A stretch of 64,000 bases of DNA from positions 248,001 to 312,000 of the forward strand of contig NZ_JANKBI010000003.1 in the NCBI RefSeq assembly GCF_024622195.1. Direction: 5' to 3'. The stretch's first letter is position 1; each line of letters begins with the position of its first letter. The notes below the pieces were generated by a model. It had not been told where the DNA came from and searched no databases. It was given only the letters and a program-made list of their open reading frames with translations. Shown in pieces: positions 31,373 through 38,309 of this stretch. Made by a program: the position numbers and the translations under genes. The stretch is from Murimonas intestini. Lineage in GTDB: Bacteria; Bacillota; Clostridia; Lachnospirales; Lachnospiraceae.

Positions 31373-32257
31373 ATGTCAATCATAATTGGTGTCTTAGAAC
31401 AGGGTATGATATATGCCATGATGGCCCTGGGTATATATATTACGTATAAAATACTGGATTTTCCAGACCTGACTGTAGACGGCAGCTTTCCGCTGGGAGC
31501 AGCCGTGACAGCAGCGCTCATGGTGAAAGGGATGAATCCCTACCTGACGCTTCCAATATCATTTGCAGCCGGAGCGGCAGCAGGTATACTGACTGGAATT
31601 ATCCATGTGAAGTTCAAAGTAAGGGATCTGCTGTCCGGCATTATTATGATGACTGCCCTTTATACGATCAATTTGAAGATTGCAGGGAAAGCGAATGTTC
31701 CGCTTTTTAGCCTGGAAAATATTTTTGATAATAAAGTGCTGGATTCAATTGTACCGGAAGCCGCAGCGCCGTACCAGACACTTGTTATGATTCTGATCAT
31801 CCTGCTTATTGTAAAGCTTCTGCTGGATGGATTCCTCAGGACAAGGTCAGGATTCCTTCTCAGGGCAGCGGGAGATAATCCTGTGCTCGTGACTTCTCTT
31901 GCTAAGGACAGCGGGAAGGTGAAAATACTGGGCCTTGCCATTGCAAATGGACTGGTAGCGCTCAGCGGGTGTGTATTTGCCCAATGGCAGCGCGTGTTTG
32001 ATATCAGTGTAGGGACAGGAACTATGGTAATAGGGCTTGCCAGCGTTATTATAGGAGTAAATCTGTGCAGATTTCTTCCAAGGGTTAAGGATACTTTTGC
32101 AGTCCTGATAGGTTCAGTCATATACAGGGCGTGTGTGGCGGCAGCTCTTCAGCTTGGGCTTCAGGCAAATGATATGAAACTGATCACAGCGGCGCTGTTT
32201 TTTATAATCCTGTGCATCAGCATGGACAGAAAGAAGAAGGTGAAGGCACATGCTTGA
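31373..32257 (+). CDS. trpY: Tryptophan ABC transporter permease
   Basis: A 294-residue BPD_transp_2-type permease with about eight hydrophobic segments. It starts at the ATG at 31373, 3 nt after trpX. The GIYITYKILDFPDLTVDGSF stretch is typical of this subfamily. Its last codons overlap the ATPase start by 8 nt, so the three genes are coupled. The substrate is inferred from the T-box. Confidence 0.9.
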   Translation: MSIIIGVLEQGMIYAMMALGIYITYKILDFPDLTVDGSFPLGAAVTAALMVKGMNPYLTLPISFAAGAAAGILTGIIHVKFKVRDLLSGIIMMTALYTINLKIAGKANVPLFSLENIFDNKVLDSIVPEAAAPYQTLVMILIILLIVKLLLDGFLRTRSGFLLRAAGDNPVLVTSLAKDSGKVKILGLAIANGLVALSGCVFAQWQRVFDISVGTGTMVIGLASVIIGVNLCRFLPRVKDTFAVLIGSVIYRACVAAALQLGLQANDMKLITAALFFIILCISMDRKKKVKAHA

Positions 32258-33023
32258 ATTGAGGAATATAAATAAATATTATAATCCGGGCACGATCAAT
32301 GAAATGTGCCTCTTTGATAATTTTAACTTTAAAGTAGACACTGGGGATTTCGTCTCTGTGGTGGGCAGCAATGGCTCAGGAAAAACTTCAATGCTGAATA
32401 TAATATGCGGCAGTATTGATGTGGACAGCGGCAGTATTAATATCGACGGGAAGGATATTACCCGGGAGAAGGAGTACCAGAGACACACTTATATAGGGAG
32501 AGTTTATCAGAATCCTGCCATGGGAACCTGTCCTGACATGACTATTTTGGAGAATATGTCACTTGCGGATAATAAGGGAAAGAAGTATAATCTAAGGGCT
32601 GGAGTTAACAAGAAAAGGATTGATTTCTACAGATCGAATTTGAGACAGTTAAATCTCGGCCTGGAGGATAAGCTTCACATTAAGGTGGGGTCTCTTTCAG
32701 GAGGACAGCGTCAGGCTATGGCACTTCTCATGTCTACTATGACTCCTATCGATTTTTTGATCCTTGATGAGCATACGGCAGCTCTTGATCCGAAGACGGC
32801 GGAGATTATTATGGAACTTACAGATAAGATAGTAAGTGAGAAAAAGCTGACAACTATAATGGTCACACATAATCTGCGCTATGCAGTGGAATATGGAAAC
32901 AGGCTTGTGATGATGCATCAGGGAAAAGTGATACTGGACAGGAACGGAAGCCAAAAAGATAATATGGAAGTGGACGAGATCCTGGAGCGTTTTAATGAAA
33001 TCAGCATCGAATGTGGAAATTAA
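32250..33023 (+). CDS. trpZ: Tryptophan ABC transporter ATPase
   Basis: A 257-residue ABC ATPase: Walker A GSNGSGKTS (about 39-47), signature LSGGQRQAM (about 149-157), Walker B FLILDEHTAALD and H-loop VTHN. Overlaps trpY by 8 nt. It energises import by the TrpXY pair. Confidence 0.92.
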   Translation: MLELRNINKYYNPGTINEMCLFDNFNFKVDTGDFVSVVGSNGSGKTSMLNIICGSIDVDSGSINIDGKDITREKEYQRHTYIGRVYQNPAMGTCPDMTILENMSLADNKGKKYNLRAGVNKKRIDFYRSNLRQLNLGLEDKLHIKVGSLSGGQRQAMALLMSTMTPIDFLILDEHTAALDPKTAEIIMELTDKIVSEKKLTTIMVTHNLRYAVEYGNRLVMMHQGKVILDRNGSQKDNMEVDEILERFNEISIECGN

Positions 33024-33100
33024 GGATCTGCTTTAGCTGCAGCTGAATGAAGCAGTGCGTCAGCCAATTGGTTTTTGCCTGCAGGAAAGGAAAAATTGGA

Positions 33101-33613
33101 ATGAAGAGAATTGCAAAATTTCATAAGGTAAGTAAAGAACAGTTCAGGGAGGGTTATCTGGATCTGTTTAGTGAGGCATCACAGGAAGAGGCGGATGCAG
33201 TCTATGAGTTGATTAAACTGCCGTCAAGGGCCACTTCAGGTTCGGCAGGATATGATTTTTGCACTCCGTTTGACTTCCAGCTGATGCCTGGCGAGAGCAT
33301 CAAGGTGCCTACAGGCATCCGCGCAGAGATGGAAGAAGGCTGGGTGTTAAAATGCTATCCGAGAAGCGGGCTGGGATTTAAATTCCGCCTTCAGCTGAAT
33401 AATACGGTGGGAATTATCGACAGTGACTATTTCTATTCCGATAATGAAGGCCATATCTTTGCAAAGCTGACTAATGACTCAAAAGAAGGAAAAACAGTCT
33501 CCCTGAAGGCTGGTGACGGGTTCATGCAGGGGATTTTTGTGGAATACGGGATAACAGTCGATGATGATGCCACCGGTGTCAGAAACGGAGGGTTTGGCAG
33601 TACCTCATCATAG
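33101..33613 (+). CDS. dut: dUTP diphosphatase-like protein
   Basis: A 170-residue trimeric-type dUTPase that hydrolyses dUTP to dUMP, keeping uracil out of DNA. All five motifs can be placed: SGSAGYDF (1), PRSGLGFK (2), NNTVGIIDSDYF (3), LKAGDGFMQGIFVEYG (4) and NGGFGSTS (5). A 30-residue N-terminal extension and a loop before motif 4 make it longer than the 145-residue norm. Start at ATG 33101 with a GGAAAGG upstream; an earlier in-frame start (33047) has no RBS. Confidence 0.88.
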   Translation: MKRIAKFHKVSKEQFREGYLDLFSEASQEEADAVYELIKLPSRATSGSAGYDFCTPFDFQLMPGESIKVPTGIRAEMEEGWVLKCYPRSGLGFKFRLQLNNTVGIIDSDYFYSDNEGHIFAKLTNDSKEGKTVSLKAGDGFMQGIFVEYGITVDDDATGVRNGGFGSTSS

Positions 33614-33615
33614 GA

Positions 33616-33651
33616 TTCAGCCCCGGGCTTTTGCCTGGGGCTGAATTTTTT
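33616..33651 (+). terminator. Terminator after the dUTPase gene
   Basis: TTCAGCCCC pairs with GGGGCTGAA (to 33644), the stem continuing with GGC/GCC, followed by TTTTTT. Confidence 0.9.
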
Positions 33652-33783
33652 AGGATCTATATAGCGGTCCTGAATGAATACCATGATTTAAAGGAACCTT
33701 AAGGTTTTTTTCAATAACTTTACAAACCTTTTATTCGGACGCCACAACTTTTTCACATTTAATTGTTATAGTATTCTCATACA

Positions 33784-33858
33784 AAGCGGAGACGCTTTTT
33801 TACATACATTTTTCTCTTTCCTCGGACTGGCTGCGGCCGGTCCTTTCTTTTTGCTTTT
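33784..33858. terminator. Two further hairpins with T-runs between dut and sod
   Basis: AAAGCG-GAGA-CGCTTT followed by TTT (about 33785-33803), then GGACTGGC-TGC-GGCCGGTCC followed by TTTCTTTTTG (about 33825-33855). They face the plus strand. The interval 33652-33872 otherwise holds no gene. Confidence 0.5.
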
Positions 33859-33872
33859 TATTCCCGCAGGCA

Positions 33873-34376
33873 TTAAAGAAAATTAGCTTCTATTTCCCCG
33901 CATGCTATTTTGCTCCCTGAATCGCCGGAGGGTTGAGTCCTGAAATCATCCGGCATATCGTGGATAACAACTGTGTGTCCTATAACCTCCTCAGGAACAA
34001 ACCGGTTAGTATAAAACATGGTCAATGCGTATCCGTCATTGCCAAAGAGTGGGGGGAAGTCCCCGGCGTGCTCCGGATGCCTGCAGTCTGCCGGATTATA
34101 GTGGCTTCCTGTATCTGCAAACGGATCCTGTGAATTGCCGGTACAGCTGCGGCCCTCATGGATATGAAAACCGAATATTCTGCCTGTACACGGCTCCGTC
34201 TCACGGGGCAGGCCGTAAACATCCGCGATGATAAGCGTACCCTCCCAGATGGGATAGAAGTAGACAGCGCCATTGATGTCAGGGTATGCTTCGCTGCCCC
34301 GGATGAAGGCGTATGCCTGGGGTATCATTTGAAGAATAGTGCTTAAGGCTTCGTTTAATTCTGTCCTCATAGGCAT
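33873..34376 (-). CDS. Cu/Zn superoxide dismutase family protein of the coat operon
   Basis: A 167-residue Cu/Zn SOD-fold protein. Copper/zinc ligand motifs are visible: FGFHIHEG (two His), GSHYNP, HPEHAGDFPPL (His and bridging region, Asp) and VVIHDMPDDFRTQPSGDSG (His and catalytic-loop Arg). It lacks a signal peptide, unusual for a bacterial Cu/Zn SOD but fitting a spore-coat protein made in the mother cell. Its ATG overlaps the stop of cotJC (TAATG), so it is the fourth gene of the cotJ operon. Confidence 0.88.
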   Translation of the reverse strand: MPMRTELNEALSTILQMIPQAYAFIRGSEAYPDINGAVYFYPIWEGTLIIADVYGLPRETEPCTGRIFGFHIHEGRSCTGNSQDPFADTGSHYNPADCRHPEHAGDFPPLFGNDGYALTMFYTNRFVPEEVIGHTVVIHDMPDDFRTQPSGDSGSKIACGEIEANFL

Positions 34377-34999
34377 TATTTACTGCAGGGAGGGCACTTC
34401 GTGGGCATATCGAAGGATGGGTTGAAAGCGTAGAAGTTTTTGCTGTCAAGCTCATCCTGAACTATGCGCAGTGCTTCTCCGAACCTCTGATAGTGGACTA
34501 CCTCACGGGCGCGCAGGAAGCGGATGGGATCACATACATCCGGGTCTTTGACAAGGCGGAGGATATTGTCATAGGTGGTCCTTGCCTTCTGTTCAGCCGC
34601 CAGGTCTTCGTGAAGATCTGTGATGGGGTCTCCCTTTGACTGAAATTCACAGGCATTAAAAGGAATTCCGGCTGCTGCCTGAGGCCAGATGCCAACTGTG
34701 TGGTCCACATAGTAGTTGGCAAAGCCTGAATTTTCAATCTCTTCCATACTGAGGTTACGGGTCAGCTGGTGTACGATCGTAGAAACCATTTCCAGATGGG
34801 CTAATTCTTCGGTGCCTATATCATTTAAGACACCCATGGCCTTTCTGTTAGGCATGGTAAAACGTTGTGACAGATAGCGAAGGGATGCGCCCATTTCGCC
34901 GTCCGGACCGCCGTACTGGCTCATGATCACCTGAGCAATTTTTGCGTTTGGAGTTTTGATATTTATAGGGTATTGAAGTCTTTTTTCATAATTCCACAT
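34376..34999 (-). CDS. cotJC: Spore coat protein CotJC (manganese catalase family)
   Basis: A 207-residue manganese-catalase-like protein. The start MWNYEKRLQYPI is typical of CotJC. Di-metal carboxylate motifs appear as GEMGASLRYL, IGTEELAHLEMV, LAAEQKARTTYD and EVVHYQRFGEAL. A CPPC motif lies at the C-terminus. It probably coats the spore and removes hydrogen peroxide. Located between cotJB and the SOD gene with gaps of only a few nt. Confidence 0.93.
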   Translation of the reverse strand: MWNYEKRLQYPINIKTPNAKIAQVIMSQYGGPDGEMGASLRYLSQRFTMPNRKAMGVLNDIGTEELAHLEMVSTIVHQLTRNLSMEEIENSGFANYYVDHTVGIWPQAAAGIPFNACEFQSKGDPITDLHEDLAAEQKARTTYDNILRLVKDPDVCDPIRFLRAREVVHYQRFGEALRIVQDELDSKNFYAFNPSFDMPTKCPPCSK

Positions 35000-35002
35000 A
35001 AC

Positions 35003-35659
35003 TTAGAAGATCCCTCCTTCCCACGGCCATGGGCTTGTTACCCAGGTCCATGAATCACTTGCGGCATCATCGGCTGTATCTACAGTCAGCGGGCTGAAAA
35101 ATTTTGCATATTTCTTTAATGCCGCATTTCTTTTGGCTACATTTTCACGGTAGAAAGCAAGGGCTTCTTCATCACACGGATGTGTGTCCAGATATAAGAG
35201 AATGTCATTCACTGCAAAGCTGACTTCGTTAATGAAGTTGAGCAGCTCCGCCTGGTCCGGCCTGTTGTCCTGACAGCCGCATCCGGACCGCATTTCAGCG
35301 CGGGCTTCTCTGCGGGGCTCAGGCCTCATGCATGGGCGTTCAGGGCGTATCTGCGGCTGTGAGCATCCGCAGTCAGGCTTCATATCCGGCCTCATCCCCG
35401 GGCGTCCGCAGCCGGGCTGCATGCCGGGTCTCATATCCGGCCTTGTTCCCGGACGGCCGCAGCCGCAGTCAGGCCTCATATCGGGTTTTACTTCCGGACG
35501 GCCGCAGCCACAGTCAGGTCTCATGTCGGGTTTCACTTCCGGACGGCCGCAGCCGCATCCCGGTTTCATGTCAGGCTTTACTTCCGGGCGTGCACAGCCG
35601 CATCCCGGCCTCATCTGCGGTCTGTTGTAATTATTACAGGAAAAGTTATTCATTTGCAT
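35003..35659 (-). CDS. cotJB: CotJB with a long Cys/Pro/Met repeat head
   Basis: The C-terminal ~85 residues are a CotJB domain (ELLNFINEVSFAVNDILLYL, then DTHPCDEEALAFY). In front of it is a ~125-residue head made of repeats of the type GCGCGRPEVKPDMRP, rich in Cys, Gly, Pro, Met and Arg. Ordinary CotJB is about 90 residues, so the head is an extra, perhaps cross-linking or metal-binding, module. The ATG at 35659 and the one at 35653 (ATGA overlap with the cotJA stop) are both possible starts; spacing from GAGAGG favours 35653. Confidence 0.88.
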   Translation of the reverse strand: MQMNNFSCNNYNRPQMRPGCGCARPEVKPDMKPGCGCGRPEVKPDMRPDCGCGRPEVKPDMRPDCGCGRPGTRPDMRPGMQPGCGRPGMRPDMKPDCGCSQPQIRPERPCMRPEPRREARAEMRSGCGCQDNRPDQAELLNFINEVSFAVNDILLYLDTHPCDEEALAFYRENVAKRNAALKKYAKFFSPLTVDTADDAASDSWTWVTSPWPWEGGIF

Positions 35660-35847
35660 ACACCTCTCTTTCCGCAGAATGGTTTGTGCAGTTCAGGGAA
35701 AATAGTCCCTACCTGCAAAGCTTTTGAGAGTTCATAAGTTTGATGGAAATTCTGCCATGGGACATATGCCATTGCTACAGGCATTTCTTCCAGGCACTGA
35801 CAAGAGGGTTTTGCCTTATAATCATCACAAGAACTACAATTTGTCAT
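35650..35847 (-). CDS. cotJA: Spore coat associated protein CotJA
   Basis: A 65-residue protein with the CotJA signature MAYVPWQNFHQTYEL and the following KALQVGTIFPELHKPF. Short Cys-rich head (CSSCDDYKAKPSCQC). Start at ATG 35847 with AAAGGAG upstream; a TTG at 35862 is inside that RBS region. It is the first gene of the cotJABC-sod operon, behind a sigma-K-like promoter. Confidence 0.9.
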   Translation of the reverse strand: MTNCSSCDDYKAKPSCQCLEEMPVAMAYVPWQNFHQTYELSKALQVGTIFPELHKPFCGKRGVCK

Positions 35848-35879
35848 ATTGGCTCCTTTCAAAGTTGTTATTTCAATAT

Positions 35880-35906
35880 TACTTTATGATAAAGCTCTGA
35901 AAGTGT
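35880..35906 (-). promoter_or_regulatory. Sigma-K-like promoter of the cotJ operon
   Basis: On the minus strand AC (35905-35906), 16-nt spacer, CATAAAGTA (35880-35888), matching the sigma-K pattern AC-N16/17-CATAnnnTA. It would start transcription about 26 nt before the cotJA ATG. In Bacillus cotJ is sigma-E dependent, so this assignment is sequence-based only. Confidence 0.5.
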
Positions 35907-36068
35907 GTTTTTGGCTTTACTATTGCTGTGTGACGGTCTTGTGACTGAAAATGGAGGAGATTCTTAATAATTCTTAAGTTTTATCTTGCGTTATGCTGTC
36001 TGATTTAGTAAAATATTGACATTAATGGAAACGACTTGATCAATATAGTGCAGCTTAGGGGAGAGACA

Positions 36069-36680
36069 ATGATTAATGTTATTTGGGGTGTTTTAGGATT
36101 TTGCCTTTTTGGGCTTTATGACGTGAACAGTGTGATATGGAAAATAAAAGCTATTCACAGTTCGTTTGCGGCAGGGTGTATTCTGCTTGTGATTGGAAGT
36201 GCGGGATTGGGATATGAAGCGCTGGCAGCAGGAGGGCCTGCGGGAGTTTGTGATTATATATTGATATCTTTAGGGATCCTGAACATGTTTTTGCTTATCT
36301 ATACTTTGTTTTTTGCTCTGCCGTTTGAGGAGACGTACTGCAGCAGAGAAGGCAAAAAAGACGGGATCTGTCGTGTGGAAGAAAAATCAAATGTCTGTGA
36401 CAGGGGGGTATATGCTCTCTGCCGGCATCCGGGCGTGCTTTGGTTTTTCTTCTTTTTCTTTTTTTGCGGGCTTGCCCTGCATTCTAAACTGTTTTTTACA
36501 GGGGGTCTGATATTTTCCGCCTGTAACCTGGGATATGTGATATTCCAGGATATCTGGACATTTCCTAAGACATTCTCAGACTATGAAGAGTATAAAGAGA
36601 AGACACCGTTTCTGATACCTGATTGGAAGAGCATCAAAGCCTGCATGGCGTCATTTGCAGAAGGGAGGGGCAGAAAATGA
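36069..36680 (+). CDS. ICMT/PEMT-like integral membrane methyltransferase
   Basis: A 203-residue protein with five or so membrane helices. The C-terminal half contains GVYALCRHPGVLWFFFF and DYEEYKEKTPFLIP, the pattern (RHPxxxW..., then a Y-EEY-motif) of isoprenylcysteine carboxyl methyltransferase/phospholipid methyltransferase-like enzymes that methylate membrane-embedded substrates. I chose ATG 36069 behind GGGGAGAG. Its TGA overlaps the GH3 gene start (ATGA), so the two are coupled. A possible -35 (TTGACA, 36016) lacks a clear -10. Substrate unknown. Confidence 0.65.
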   Translation: MINVIWGVLGFCLFGLYDVNSVIWKIKAIHSSFAAGCILLVIGSAGLGYEALAAGGPAGVCDYILISLGILNMFLLIYTLFFALPFEETYCSREGKKDGICRVEEKSNVCDRGVYALCRHPGVLWFFFFFFFCGLALHSKLFFTGGLIFSACNLGYVIFQDIWTFPKTFSDYEEYKEKTPFLIPDWKSIKACMASFAEGRGRK

Positions 36681-38305
36681 GATTTCAGGATAAGCTTAGG
36701 GAAGTCAGCCAAAGTGAACTGTGGGAAGAATATTGTGGTTTTCTGGAATTAACTGTTGAAGAATTCATGAAGATCCAGAAGCGTCTGCTGAGAGAACAGA
36801 TGGAGCTGTGGGGGAAGAGCGGTATAGGACGCCGCATCCTCGGCGGCAGGATACCTGAAAATATAGATGAGTTCAGGCGCATGGTGCCTCTCACCACATA
36901 TGAAGATTATGCCGATATGCTGCTGCAGAAGGAAGACAGCGTGCTTCCGGCAAAGCCTATCCTATGGATACAGACCACATGGGAAGGCGGCAGGCATCCC
37001 ATAAAGGTGGCGCCCTATACGAAAAGTATGCTGGACACCTACAAGGATAATATGATGGCCTGCTTTATGCTTGCCACAAGCAGCCAGAAGGGCCAGTTTG
37101 ACTTATCTCCCCGGGACCATATGCTGTATGCCCTCGCACCGCTTCCGTATGCCACAGGCCTGCTTCCTGTACTGCTGGGGGAGGAGATGGACGTGGAATT
37201 TCTGCCCCCTGTAAAAGAAGCAGAAAAAATGTCTTTCAGTGAGAGAAACAAAAAGGGATTTAAAATGGGCATGGGGAAGGGGATTGAATACTTTTTCGGC
37301 CTCGGAAGTGTTACATACTTTGTGAGCAGAAGCCTGGCAGCCATGCAGAAGAGCAGCTCCGGGAAAGGCGGTCTGTCAAAGCTTAGCAGCATCTCTCCCA
37401 AAATGCTCCTGCGTCTGATCAGAGCCAGAGGCAGATGTAAAGAAGAGAACAGGGAACTGATGCCAAAAGATCTGTTCCAGCTGAAAGGTTTTATGTGCGC
37501 AGGGACAGATAATAAGTGCTATAAAGATGATCTGGAGAAGCTGTGGGGCATCCGTCCGATGGAGATTTTTGCAGGTACTGAGCCCACTTGCATAGGTACT
37601 GAGACATGGAGCAGGAATGGGATGTATTTTTTCCCGGATGCCTGTTTCTATGAATTCATACCAGAACGGGAGATGGAGAGGAATCTTGCAGATCCTTTGT
37701 ACGTACCTCATACGCTGCTTATGGATGAAGTGTCGCCGGGAGAAAAATATGAGTTGGTGATCACAGTGCTCAAGGGCGGAGCTTTTGCCAGATACAGAGT
37801 TGGTGATGTATACCGCTGTGAGGGTATTGGAAATAAGGAAGAGGGAACCAGGATACCCAGGTTTTCTTATGTTGACAGGATCCCTACTATTATTGATATT
37901 GCCGGTTTTACGAGGATTACGGAGCATTCTATTTCAAGTGCTGTCAAGCTGTCAGGCCTGGCGATTGAGGAATGGTTTGCGCAGAAGGAGTTTAATGAGG
38001 AGAATCATCCTCTGCTGCACATTTACGTAGAGCTGAAGCGGGGACAGATGATAAGCTCAGCGGTCAGCGTACAGGTGATCAGGGATCATCTGAGCGTCTA
38101 TTTCAAGTATGTGGATCAGGATTATACGGATCTGAAAAAGATTTTAGGGATGGATCCGCTGAAGATCACAATATTAAAGACAGGGACTTTCCAAAACTAT
38201 GAGAGTAAATTCGGCGGTCTGCTCAGGCGTATCAATCCGCCGGAATATGAAGTGAGCAGACTGCTGCAGGAACAATTCAGTGTGGCACCGGACGGGAGGT
38301 ATTAG
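36677..38305 (+). CDS. GH3 auxin-responsive-promoter family protein (acyl-adenylate type)
   Basis: A 542-residue GH3 (PF03321) protein. Plant GH3 enzymes adenylate carboxylates such as indole-acetate or jasmonate and couple them to amino acids; bacterial members are mostly uncharacterised. Visible blocks: VPLTTYEDYADML near 75-90 (family N-terminal block), YGCF-like region around IFAGTEPTCIGTETW, LLMDEVSPGEKYELVIT, and FARYRVGDVYRC (the R-G-D core of the nucleotide site). RBS GGGAGGGG; the ATG overlaps the upstream stop and the gene ends 4 nt before the signalling gene. Substrate unknown. Confidence 0.82.
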   Translation: MRFQDKLREVSQSELWEEYCGFLELTVEEFMKIQKRLLREQMELWGKSGIGRRILGGRIPENIDEFRRMVPLTTYEDYADMLLQKEDSVLPAKPILWIQTTWEGGRHPIKVAPYTKSMLDTYKDNMMACFMLATSSQKGQFDLSPRDHMLYALAPLPYATGLLPVLLGEEMDVEFLPPVKEAEKMSFSERNKKGFKMGMGKGIEYFFGLGSVTYFVSRSLAAMQKSSSGKGGLSKLSSISPKMLLRLIRARGRCKEENRELMPKDLFQLKGFMCAGTDNKCYKDDLEKLWGIRPMEIFAGTEPTCIGTETWSRNGMYFFPDACFYEFIPEREMERNLADPLYVPHTLLMDEVSPGEKYELVITVLKGGAFARYRVGDVYRCEGIGNKEEGTRIPRFSYVDRIPTIIDIAGFTRITEHSISSAVKLSGLAIEEWFAQKEFNEENHPLLHIYVELKRGQMISSAVSVQVIRDHLSVYFKYVDQDYTDLKKILGMDPLKITILKTGTFQNYESKFGGLLRRINPPEYEVSRLLQEQFSVAPDGRY

Positions 38306-38309
38306 AGGC

